Source: an uncultured Clostridia bacterium
GTDB lineage: Bacteria > Bacillota > Clostridia > TANB77 > CAG-508
Assembly (NCBI GenBank): GCA_944386325.1
Contig: CALXAP010000016.1
Coordinates: forward strand, 1-46,471
Reading direction: 5' to 3'
DNA: 46,471 bases
The notes under the pieces were generated by a model, which was given only the letters and a program-made list of their open reading frames with translations, made no database searches and was not told the origin of the DNA. The stretch's first letter is position 1. Each line of letters begins with the position of its first letter. The position numbers were made by a program, and so were the translations under genes. Below are positions 39,816 through 46,471 of the stretch, in pieces.

Positions 39816-41048
39816 TTGAAAAAATACATTTCATTAATATTAATTATTATAATTATGATAATATCATTGATGGCATACCAAGTAGAAGCATTAGAAGTAC
39901 AGAATAATATAACAAATAATACAATAGATAATAATAGTAGTTCTAATACATTAAATACAGTAGAAAATACAACAGGACAATCTAGTGTGGAAGAATTACA
40001 AAAAACACATGATGAATTACAAGGACAAGTAGATGAATCAAATAATGAATTACTAAACATACAAAATGATTTATCAGAAAATATGAAAGAAATTGAAAGC
40101 CTTAATGAAAAATTATTAGAATATCAAATACAAATAGATAAAAATTCAATTCAAGTTAATAATCTATCTGAGTCAATTAAAATTATACAAGAAGAATTAG
40201 AAAAAGTAGAAAAAGAATATGAAGAAAAGAAAAAAGCATTAGAAGAAAGACTTGTAATATTATATGAAATAGGTGATAACAAATATTTAGATGTATTGCT
40301 AAGTTCAACAAGTATAGGAGATTTTTTATCTAGATATTATCTTATAACAGAAATTGCAAAATATGATAATGAAATAGTAGAAGAAGTAGAAAAGCAAAAA
40401 ACAGAAATAGAAGAAGCAAAAAGTAAATTAGATGCTCAGATGGAAGAATACAAAAAAGTAAAAGATGAAGAAGAAAAAATGCAAATTATGTTAGAAAACA
40501 CATTGATTGTAAAAAATAATTATATAAATAAGCTAACACAGCAAGAACAAGATTTGCAGACGAAAATTGAAGAAGCTATAAATGAATTAAGATTAATAGA
40601 AAAAGAAATAGTAATGCTTACAACAGCTAATATTGGTACAGACTATGTTGGTGGAGTTATGACATGGCCAGTACCAGGATATACAAGAATAACTTCACCA
40701 TTTGGTATGAGGACACATCCAATAACAGGGGTATATAAATTACATACAGGAATGGATATAGGTGCTCCAATAGGAACAAATTTTATTGCTGCCAATGATG
40801 GAGTTGTAATTAAAGCAGGATATAACACAGCATATGGAAATATGGTAATTATAGATCATGGAGGTGGTGTTTCAACATTATATGCACATGGAAATGAAAT
40901 TTTAGTAACATTAGGACAAGAGGTAAAACAAGGTGATCCAATATTAAAAGTTGGAATGACGGGATATGCAACTGGTCCACATGCGCATTTTGAAGTAAGA
41001 GTTAATGGAGAATATGTACAACCTTTGAATTTTGTACAAGCAAATTAG
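39816..41048 (+). CDS. Secreted M23 peptidase with coiled coil (EnvC-like), copy 1
   Basis: 410 residues from TTG 39816 (AAGGGGTG). Signal peptide (LILIIIIMIISLMAYQVEA), long coiled coil (about 45-265), and a C-terminal LytM/M23 domain with HTGMDIGAPIG (metal ligands H, D) and GPHAHFEVRVNG (HxH). All ligands are present, so it may be a true zinc endopeptidase rather than an inactive activator. Directly follows ftsX, matching the EnvC/PcsB logic of FtsEX-activated wall hydrolysis. Confidence 0.92.
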   Translation: MKKYISLILIIIIMIISLMAYQVEALEVQNNITNNTIDNNSSSNTLNTVENTTGQSSVEELQKTHDELQGQVDESNNELLNIQNDLSENMKEIESLNEKLLEYQIQIDKNSIQVNNLSESIKIIQEELEKVEKEYEEKKKALEERLVILYEIGDNKYLDVLLSSTSIGDFLSRYYLITEIAKYDNEIVEEVEKQKTEIEEAKSKLDAQMEEYKKVKDEEEKMQIMLENTLIVKNNYINKLTQQEQDLQTKIEEAINELRLIEKEIVMLTTANIGTDYVGGVMTWPVPGYTRITSPFGMRTHPITGVYKLHTGMDIGAPIGTNFIAANDGVVIKAGYNTAYGNMVIIDHGGGVSTLYAHGNEILVTLGQEVKQGDPILKVGMTGYATGPHAHFEVRVNGEYVQPLNFVQAN

Positions 41049-41065
41049 TATAAATTGGAGGAATT

Positions 41066-42259
41066 ATGAGTAGAAATAAATTATTAAAAATATTAGTAGT
41101 ATTTGTTTTAATTTTAACAATAATGTCGACTTCAATATTAGTATATGCAGAATCTAAATCAGAAGTAAATGCAGAAATGGATAATGTAGATAGTAAAATA
41201 GATGATACTAAAAAAGAAATTGGAGATGTTCAAAGTGATTTATCAGAAGGAATGCAAGAAGTTCAAAAAATCACAGCACAAATTAATGAATATCAAGACC
41301 AAATAGATGAATTAGATGATGAATTAAGCCAATTAGAAAGTCAAATTGAAGTACAAGAAGAAGAGTTAGAAAAAGCAGAAGCAGAATATAAAGAACAAGA
41401 TGAATTAATGAAAAAAAGATTAGTTGCATTATATGAAGCTGGACAAACTTCATATTTAGATGTACTGCTAAATTCAGATAGTATTTCAAATTTCTTATCA
41501 AGATATTATTTAATTTCAGAAATTGCAAAATCAGATTCTGAATTATTGACAAATTTAGAAAATAGTAAAAAAGAAATAGAAGTAAAAAAACAAAACTTAG
41601 AAAATTCTAAGAATCAAGTAGAAATAAAAAAGAAGAATAAAGAAGAAACTACACAAGCATTAGAAGATAAAAAAGCATTAAAAGATAAACAAGTTAGTGT
41701 ATTATCAAGTAAAGAAAAAGAATTGCAAGAACAATTAGATCAATTTGAAAAAGATAAAAGAGCAATTCAAGCAAGACTAGAAAAAATAATTAAAGAAGAG
41801 CAAGAAAAAAATAAAAATAATGGCTCTTCAGGAGTTAGTGTTAAACCAAGTGCAAGTGGATATATATTCCCTATAATAGGTTTAAGTAAAGCAAATATTA
41901 ATAATAAAAATTATCCATCATATCCAGGACATACTGGTGTAGATGTTAATATAAATGTGAGTGGAAAAACAATAGTTGCTGTTAAATCAGGAACAGTTGT
42001 TATATCAGAAGCTTTAAAAAATCCAAATGGTACATATAGAAGTTATGGTGAATATATTGTTATAAATCATCATGATGGAACTATGACATTATATGCTCAT
42101 GGTAAAGCTGGGTCTAGAAAAGTTAAAGAAGGACAAGAAGTATCACAAGGACAAGCACTTATGACAGTAGGTAGCACGGGAAATTCAACAGGAGAACATT
42201 TACATTTTGAAGTTAAAGTTAATGGAAGATCAGTAAATCCACTACCTTATTTACCATAA
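41066..42259 (+). CDS. Secreted M23 peptidase with coiled coil (EnvC-like), copy 2
   Basis: 397 residues. Signal peptide (LKILVVFVLILTIMSTSILV), coiled coil 35-255 with the same YEAGQTSYLDVLLNSDSISN hinge segment as copy 1 (there YEIGDNKYLDVLLSSTSIGD), then an M23 domain with HTGVDVNINVSG and GEHLHFEVKVNG. Clear tandem paralogue of the previous gene, 17 nt apart. Two hydrolases behind one FtsEX suggests division of labour or different wall sites. Confidence 0.92.
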   Translation: MSRNKLLKILVVFVLILTIMSTSILVYAESKSEVNAEMDNVDSKIDDTKKEIGDVQSDLSEGMQEVQKITAQINEYQDQIDELDDELSQLESQIEVQEEELEKAEAEYKEQDELMKKRLVALYEAGQTSYLDVLLNSDSISNFLSRYYLISEIAKSDSELLTNLENSKKEIEVKKQNLENSKNQVEIKKKNKEETTQALEDKKALKDKQVSVLSSKEKELQEQLDQFEKDKRAIQARLEKIIKEEQEKNKNNGSSGVSVKPSASGYIFPIIGLSKANINNKNYPSYPGHTGVDVNINVSGKTIVAVKSGTVVISEALKNPNGTYRSYGEYIVINHHDGTMTLYAHGKAGSRKVKEGQEVSQGQALMTVGSTGNSTGEHLHFEVKVNGRSVNPLPYLP

Positions 42260-42337
42260 AATTTTTTAAATAATAGATATATGAGAGAACAATGTTTGCT
42301 CATATATCTATTTATTGGATTTTTTTGTATCATATTT

Positions 42338-42546
42338 TATAGAATTTGAAATAATAATATCTTATAAATTTTTCGGCTCAATACGATATTTAAGAATTTG
42401 TAAAATAATTTAATGAGCCACTTTCATTCAGGCTCAAAATCAAAGATTTTGCCCATGAACATTCCTCATTAAATTATATAACAAATTCTATAAACATCTC
42501 CAATCGCATTCAAAATTTATTCAATATTATTATTTCAAATTCTATA
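42338..42546. mobile_element. MITE-like palindromic element, complete copy C
   Basis: 209 bp with perfect 23-bp terminal inverted repeats (42338-42360 and 42524-42546). The inner halves are also complementary over much of their length, with a central CAAAATC/GATTTTG hairpin. Nearly identical to 20132-20338; truncated at 25297-25412. No open frame, so it would need a transposase in trans. Flanking TA pairs could be a target duplication, but this is not proven. Confidence 0.82.
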
Positions 42547-42564
42547 GCTGTGAACAATAACAAG

Positions 42565-42630
42565 ATTTCTAGAAATTTCTAGAAATTTTTTTATTAACAC
42601 TATACTATATGTGATTATTTGTAGTATAAT
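42565..42630 (+). promoter_or_regulatory. Tandem TTTCTAGAAA palindromes and -10 box before the S41 protease gene
   Basis: Two overlapping TTTCTAGAAA palindromes (42566-42585) precede a T-run, and TATAAT stands at 42625-42630 without a clear -35. The palindromes could be an operator or a weak terminator. This completes the 429-nt gap 42260-42688 together with the MITE-like copy. Confidence 0.45.
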
Positions 42631-42688
42631 GTATTAGATGAAATCTATAATAAAAATTTATAGAGCTTAAAGCTCAGATGGAGGATAT

Positions 42689-43897
42689 ATGGAATACGAT
42701 AAAAAACAGCGAATTTATAAAACAATAATGTTAATAATTTTAGTAGCAATTATTACATTTATTGCTACAACAATATTTATTTATAATTACTTAGGAAATA
42801 ATAAAGATACTAAATATGTTATGTTACCAACAATTGATAAAGGAGTAACATCAGAGATATCTAAAGTAAAGGGAATCATAGATAAATATTATATGGGAGA
42901 AGTAGATGAGCAAGAATTATTAGATTCTGCATTAATTGGTTATGTAGCTGGATTAAATGATGAATATTCAGAATATATACCAAAAAGCGAAATGGAAAGT
43001 TTTGAAGCAGAAACAACAGGAAATTATAATGGAATAGGTATATATTATGGTAAAACAACTGATAATAAAATAGTAATAGTATCACCTATAAAGGATTCAC
43101 CAGCAGCAAAAGCAGGACTATTACCAGGTGATGAAATTTTAAAAGTGGACGATTATGAAGTAACAAGTGAATCAACACTAACAGATTTGTCAAATATAAT
43201 TAAAGGTGAAGTTGGAAAAAGTGTAAAATTAAAAATACAAAGAGGAGATCAAATATTAGAATTTGATGTTCCAAGAGAAAATATAAAATTACATCAAGTA
43301 TATACAGAAGTATTAGAAAATCAAATAGGATATATGGACATATATAGTTTTGATGAAGGTACTTCAGATCAATTTAAAGATAAATATAATGAATTAAAAG
43401 AAAAGGGAATAAAAGCTTTAATAATAGATTTAAGAAATAACCCAGGAGGAATTGTAAAAGAAGCAACAGGAATTGCAGATGCAATGTTAGAAAAAGGAAA
43501 AACAATTCTAATAACAAAAGATAAAGATGGTAAAGAAGAAATTACAAAATCAGAAGAAGATCCAATAGTGGATGTTCCAGTAATATTGTTAACAAATAAT
43601 AATTCAGCAAGTGCTTCTGAAATATTAGCTGGTGCTTTAAAAGACAATGGAGTAGCTAAAATTGTAGGAGAGAAAACATATGGAAAAGGTGTTATACAAA
43701 ATGTATTTACTTTGTCTACAGGTGCAGGATTAAAAATAACAACAAATGAGTATTTCACACCAAATAATAATAAAATAAATAAAATAGGTATTGAACCAGA
43801 TATAGAGGTGAGTCTACCAGAAGAATTAAAAGATGAATTAAATATACCATTTGAACAAGATACACAATTAAAAAGAGCTATAGAAGAATTAAAATAA
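42689..43897 (+). CDS. S41 family C-terminal processing peptidase
   Basis: 402 residues. N-terminal membrane anchor (TIMLIILVAIITFIATTIFI), a PDZ domain (PIKDSPAAKAGLLPGDEILK) and a tail-specific protease domain: DLRNNPGGIVKEA, catalytic serine in NNNSASASEILAGALKDN and lysine in GEKTYGKGVIQ. CtpA/Prc-type proteases cut extracytoplasmic proteins, in several bacteria the cell-wall hydrolases of the FtsEX system, which fits its position after the two M23 genes. Confidence 0.94.
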   Translation: MEYDKKQRIYKTIMLIILVAIITFIATTIFIYNYLGNNKDTKYVMLPTIDKGVTSEISKVKGIIDKYYMGEVDEQELLDSALIGYVAGLNDEYSEYIPKSEMESFEAETTGNYNGIGIYYGKTTDNKIVIVSPIKDSPAAKAGLLPGDEILKVDDYEVTSESTLTDLSNIIKGEVGKSVKLKIQRGDQILEFDVPRENIKLHQVYTEVLENQIGYMDIYSFDEGTSDQFKDKYNELKEKGIKALIIDLRNNPGGIVKEATGIADAMLEKGKTILITKDKDGKEEITKSEEDPIVDVPVILLTNNNSASASEILAGALKDNGVAKIVGEKTYGKGVIQNVFTLSTGAGLKITTNEYFTPNNNKINKIGIEPDIEVSLPEELKDELNIPFEQDTQLKRAIEELK

Positions 43898-43931
43898 AAT
43901 AAAAAGCATTTTTGCTTGAATGGAGGTTCCT

Positions 43932-45686
43932 ATGGAAAATAAACCAATATTAGTACAAGAATTAGAAAAAAAATATATGGAAACATATGAAATAACAGAT
44001 TTTAAAGATTTATTATACAAGACATATGAAAAAAATAAAGAAAAAGTAGCATTTAAAGTAAAAGAAAATGGCGAAATAAAAGAGATAACATATAAAAAGT
44101 ATAAAGAAGATGTAGAAAGTCTAGCTACTGAATTAATAAAATTAGGATTAAAAGATAAAAAGATATGTGTTATAGGAAAAAATAGTTATAAATGGGCAGT
44201 TTCATACCTTGCAATAGCTATAATTGGTGTAGTTGTGCCATTAGATAAGGAATTAAATATAGATGAAATAATAAACTTTATTAATGTTTCTGAGAGTAGT
44301 GCTATATTGGGAGATAACAAATACATAAATGAACTCCTAAAAAATAAAGAAAAAATAAATCAGAAGGAATTTACATTTATAGATTTTAATATTAATGAAG
44401 ATATTAATAAAATATATAGCTTTAATAAAATTATAGAAAAAGGAAAAAAACTTATAGAAGATGGAGATAAGAATTTTAGTTTAATAAAAATAAATCCAAA
44501 TGATATGCATATATTATTATTTACATCTGGAACAACAGGAAGTTCAAAGGCAGTTATGTTATCACATAAGAATATATGTTCAAATATAATGTCTGTTTCT
44601 GGAACAGTAAGCTTAAAATTTGGAGTAAGGGTGTTATCTATACTTCCTATACATCATACTTATGAATGCACATTAGGGTATCTATTAGTTATCTATGCTG
44701 GTGGTTGTGTTGCATTTTGTGATGGATTAAGACATATTGCAGAAAATATGAAAGAATATAAACCAAATTTAATTTTGTGTGTTCCATTATTATTAGAAAG
44801 TGTATATAAAAAGATAGTAAAAACATTACAAAAATCTTTACCAAAAAAATATTTTGAAAAAGGTAAAAATGTAATAGAAGCTTTACCATTTTTTTTAAAA
44901 CCAATAGTGAAGGGAAAGATAAAAAAGACATTAGGAGGAAAATTAAAAACATTTATAGTTGGAGCAGCAGCGATGAATCCAGATATATCAGCAGTTTTTG
45001 AATCAATAGGAATTAGAGTTTTACAAGGATATGGATTAACAGAATGTTCGCCTCTAGTTGCAGGAAATAATGATTTTTATAGAAGAAATGATTCTGTTGG
45101 TTTACCAATTCCAAATGTTGAGTACAAAATTGCAGATCCAAATAGTGAAGGTGTTGGGGAAATAATTGTAAAAGGTCCAAATGTAATGCTTGGATATTAT
45201 AAAGATGAAAATGCAACAAAAGCTGTTATGAAAGATGGATGGTTTTATACAGGTGATTTAGGAAGAATAGATGAAAATGGATATTTGTATATTACAGGAA
45301 GAAGCAAAAGTGTAATAATTGCTAAGAATGGAAAAAATATATATCCAGAAGAAATTGAACACTATTTAAATGAAGAGCCAGTAATACAAGAATCAATAGT
45401 TGTTGGAGTAAAAGATAAGAAAAAAGGAGATACATTTGTAAAAGCAAAAATATTTCCAAATATAGAGGCAATAAAAGAATTTTTAAAAGTAGATATTCCA
45501 ACAAAAGAACAAATAAAACAAGTAATATCAAATGCAATACAAGCTGTTAATAAAAAAATACCAAATTATAAGCACATAAGAGGTTTTAAAATAGTAGATA
45601 AAGAATTAGAAAAGACAACAACACAAAAAATTAAAAGATATGGTGAAAATACAAAAATAGATGATGACGAAAATATTGAAAAATAG
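43932..45686 (+). CDS. AMP-dependent acyl-CoA synthetase (long-chain fatty acid type)
   Basis: 584 residues from ATG 43932 with TGGAGG five nt upstream; an earlier in-frame ATG (43920) overlaps that site. ATP/AMP motif LLFTSGTTGSSKAVMLSHKN, GYGLTECSPLVAGN, and GWFYTGDLGRIDENGYLYIT, GRSKSVIIAKNGKNIYPEEI; catalytic C-terminal lysine in TTTQKIKRY. Activates carboxylic acids, likely fatty acids, to CoA thioesters. Starts 34 nt after the S41 gene, so probably co-transcribed. Confidence 0.92.
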   Translation: MENKPILVQELEKKYMETYEITDFKDLLYKTYEKNKEKVAFKVKENGEIKEITYKKYKEDVESLATELIKLGLKDKKICVIGKNSYKWAVSYLAIAIIGVVVPLDKELNIDEIINFINVSESSAILGDNKYINELLKNKEKINQKEFTFIDFNINEDINKIYSFNKIIEKGKKLIEDGDKNFSLIKINPNDMHILLFTSGTTGSSKAVMLSHKNICSNIMSVSGTVSLKFGVRVLSILPIHHTYECTLGYLLVIYAGGCVAFCDGLRHIAENMKEYKPNLILCVPLLLESVYKKIVKTLQKSLPKKYFEKGKNVIEALPFFLKPIVKGKIKKTLGGKLKTFIVGAAAMNPDISAVFESIGIRVLQGYGLTECSPLVAGNNDFYRRNDSVGLPIPNVEYKIADPNSEGVGEIIVKGPNVMLGYYKDENATKAVMKDGWFYTGDLGRIDENGYLYITGRSKSVIIAKNGKNIYPEEIEHYLNEEPVIQESIVVGVKDKKKGDTFVKAKIFPNIEAIKEFLKVDIPTKEQIKQVISNAIQAVNKKIPNYKHIRGFKIVDKELEKTTTQKIKRYGENTKIDDDENIEK

Positions 45687-45728
45687 AGTAGTATTGGATT
45701 TGGAGGTATATAGTAGGAAGAACATAAA

Positions 45729-45775
45729 TAATTATTAAAATTATCCAGTATAAAAATTTATGAAATATTAATAGA
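45729..45775. repeat. Intergenic repeat fragment shared with the S10 upstream region
   Basis: AATTATTAAAATTATCCAGTA and AAAATTTAT.AAATATTA repeat the sequence at 3942-3980. Lies before the hairpin repeat at 45831. Confidence 0.55.
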
Positions 45776-45830
45776 TTAAAATCTATTAACCATAATATAA
45801 GAAAAATTTAATAAAATAATTGTAGGGGCG

Positions 45831-45863
45831 AACATTGTTCGCCTGCGCTACAAAGTTATTTCT
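45831..45863 (+). repeat. GC-rich GTTCGCC hairpin repeat, copy 3
   Basis: TGTAGGGGCGAACATTGTTCGCCTGCGCTACAAAG: GGCGAAC/GTTCGCC hairpin, homologous to 20371-20410 and 25225-25264. With the fragment above and the tRNA promoter it fills the 300-nt gap before the tRNAs. Confidence 0.75.
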
Positions 45864-45939
45864 GAAAAAATTTAATATATAATTTTAGCATGAATATTAA
45901 TGGCATTTCTAAAAAAATAAAAAAAATTTAAAAATATTA

Positions 45940-45968
45940 TTGACAATGAAGATAAAATTTAGTATACT
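45940..45968 (+). promoter_or_regulatory. Promoter of the tRNA cluster
   Basis: TTGACA (45940-45945) and TATACT (45963-45968), spaced 17 nt, ending 18 nt before tRNA-Val. Confidence 0.85.
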
Positions 45969-45986
45969 AATCAATGTCAGAGAGAT

Positions 45987-46062
45987 GGGCGCATAGCTCA
46001 GCTGGGAGAGCATCTGCCTTACAAGCAGGAGGTCATAGGTTCGAGCCCTATTGCGCCCACCA
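45987..46062 (+). tRNA. tRNA-Val (anticodon TAC)
   Basis: 76 nt with encoded CCA. Acceptor GGGCGCA/TGCGCCC, D-loop AGCTCAGCTGGGAGAGC, anticodon loop CTTACAA giving TAC, T-loop GTTCGAGC. Confidence 0.97.
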
Positions 46063-46069
46063 TTTTTTT

Positions 46070-46146
46070 GGCCCGGTAGTTCAGTTGGTTAGAACGCTAG
46101 CCTGTCACGCTAGAGGTCGACGGTTCGAGCCCGTTCCGGGTCGCCA
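46070..46146 (+). tRNA. tRNA-Asp (anticodon GTC)
   Basis: 77 nt with encoded CCA. Acceptor GGCCCGG/CCGGGTC, anticodon loop CTGTCAC giving GTC, T-loop GTTCGAGC. Only 7 nt after tRNA-Val. Confidence 0.97.
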
Positions 46147-46170
46147 TTTTTTTATAATAGAAAATTATAT

Positions 46171-46246
46171 GGCTTCATAGCTCAGTTGGTAGAGCAGGGG
46201 ACTGAAAATCCCCGTGTCAGTGGTTCGATTCCACTTGAAGCCACCA
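46171..46246 (+). tRNA. tRNA-Phe (anticodon GAA)
   Basis: 76 nt with encoded CCA. Acceptor GGCTTCA/TGAAGCC, anticodon loop CTGAAAA giving GAA, T-loop GTTCGATT. Its last 20 nt are repeated at 46396-46415. Confidence 0.97.
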
Positions 46247-46471
46247 GAAAGTAGTATTAGAAAAAATACTACTTTTTATTTTTTTATAGAGATGTGTGGA
46301 ATCGAAAAGGAGGTTGCCAAGTTTTGGGCTAACAGGGTTAGCCCGAAACTGAGGCAAAAACAGTCCAGTGGACTGTTTTTCCGACGCGGCTTGGCGATTC
46401 CACTTGAAGCCACCAGAAAGTAGTATTAGAAAAAATACTACTTTTTATTTTTTTATAGAGATGTGTGGAAT
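46227..46471 (+). repeat. 169-bp tandem repeat carrying the tRNA-Phe 3' end and terminator
   Basis: 46227-46302 and 46396-46471 are the same sequence: tRNA-Phe T-arm/acceptor 3' part, CCA, terminator and GAGATGTGTGGAAT. The second unit runs to the window edge. Between them, 46303-46395 is GC-rich and folds: GTGGAATCG (46296-46304) pairs with CGATTCCAC (46395-46403), GCCAAG (46316-46321) with CTTGGC (46390-46395), and two inner hairpins (46321-46349 and 46357-46381). No coding sequence. Confidence 0.85.
46249..46288 (+). terminator. Terminator of the tRNA cluster
   Basis: AAGTAGTATT (46250-46259) pairs with AATACTACTT (46265-46274), followed by TTTATTTTTTTAT. An identical terminator recurs 169 nt later. 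Confidence 0.88.

Noticed and set aside
45974..46423. Open frames across the tRNA genes and the tandem repeat
   Set aside because: They run through tRNA sequence and a non-coding repeat, have no ribosome-binding sites, and encode arbitrary translations of tRNA.

Overview
This 46.5-kb window is AT-rich bacterial chromosome, apparently from an uncultured gut-type member of the Bacillota (Clostridia-like). The evidence is the gene order S10-spc-alpha followed by adk-map-infA-rpmJ-rpsM-rpsK-rpsD-rpoA-rplQ, strong AGGAGG ribosome-binding sites, frequent TTG/GTG starts, T-box leaders on serS and thrS, a CIRCE operator before groESL, AgrC/AgrA-type and PdaA-type proteins, and arginine coded almost entirely by AGA with some CGT. 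Species cannot be named from the sequence alone.

Layout. 1-3745: a DUF1016/YhcG-type nuclease and a BcrAB-like ABC exporter. 3746-4307: repeats, a perfect 28-bp inverted repeat, a consensus promoter and a long structured leader. 4308-20036: about 16 kb of ribosomal-protein, translocon and transcription genes (rpsJ to rplQ), all on the plus strand and without rpmD (L30). 20081-20430: repeat-rich gap. 20453-22476: groES-groEL under CIRCE. 22802-23620: an orphan secreted protein whose codon use is unlike its neighbours. 23687-25101 (minus): SPFH protein plus NfeD protein. 25440-27553 (minus): DUF1653-serS-engB behind a Ser T-box. 28269-30185 (plus): thrS behind a Thr T-box. The two T-box promoters are divergent. 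30363-32415 (minus): AgrC-like kinase and LytTR regulator. 32649-37063: two unknown proteins, a DUF4178-like membrane protein, two DUF350 proteins and a membrane spermidine-synthase-like enzyme. 37193-45686: envelope genes (PdaA-like deacetylase, ftsEX, two M23 peptidases, S41 protease, acyl-CoA synthetase). 45987-46246: tRNA-Val, tRNA-Asp, tRNA-Phe, followed by a tandem repeat containing the 3' end of tRNA-Phe.

The most striking observation is that three otherwise convincing genes (DUF1016 nuclease, ABC ATPase, secY) are each interrupted at an in-frame CGG codon. In each, skipping the C (+1) restores a conserved protein through a GGN glycine codon. I found no in-frame CGG in any other native gene here; the only other one lies in the foreign-looking orphan gene. 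Either the assembly has a repeated error of one type (an extra C before GG), or the organism reads through CGG by a +1 shift. secY is essential, so this can be tested.

The intergenic spaces carry several small repeat families: a ~209-bp palindromic MITE-like element with 23-bp perfect ends (one full copy, one near-full copy, one truncated copy and related fragments), a GC-rich GGGCGAAC hairpin repeat (three copies), and a dispersed ~85-bp repeat (two copies). Most lie next to operon boundaries.
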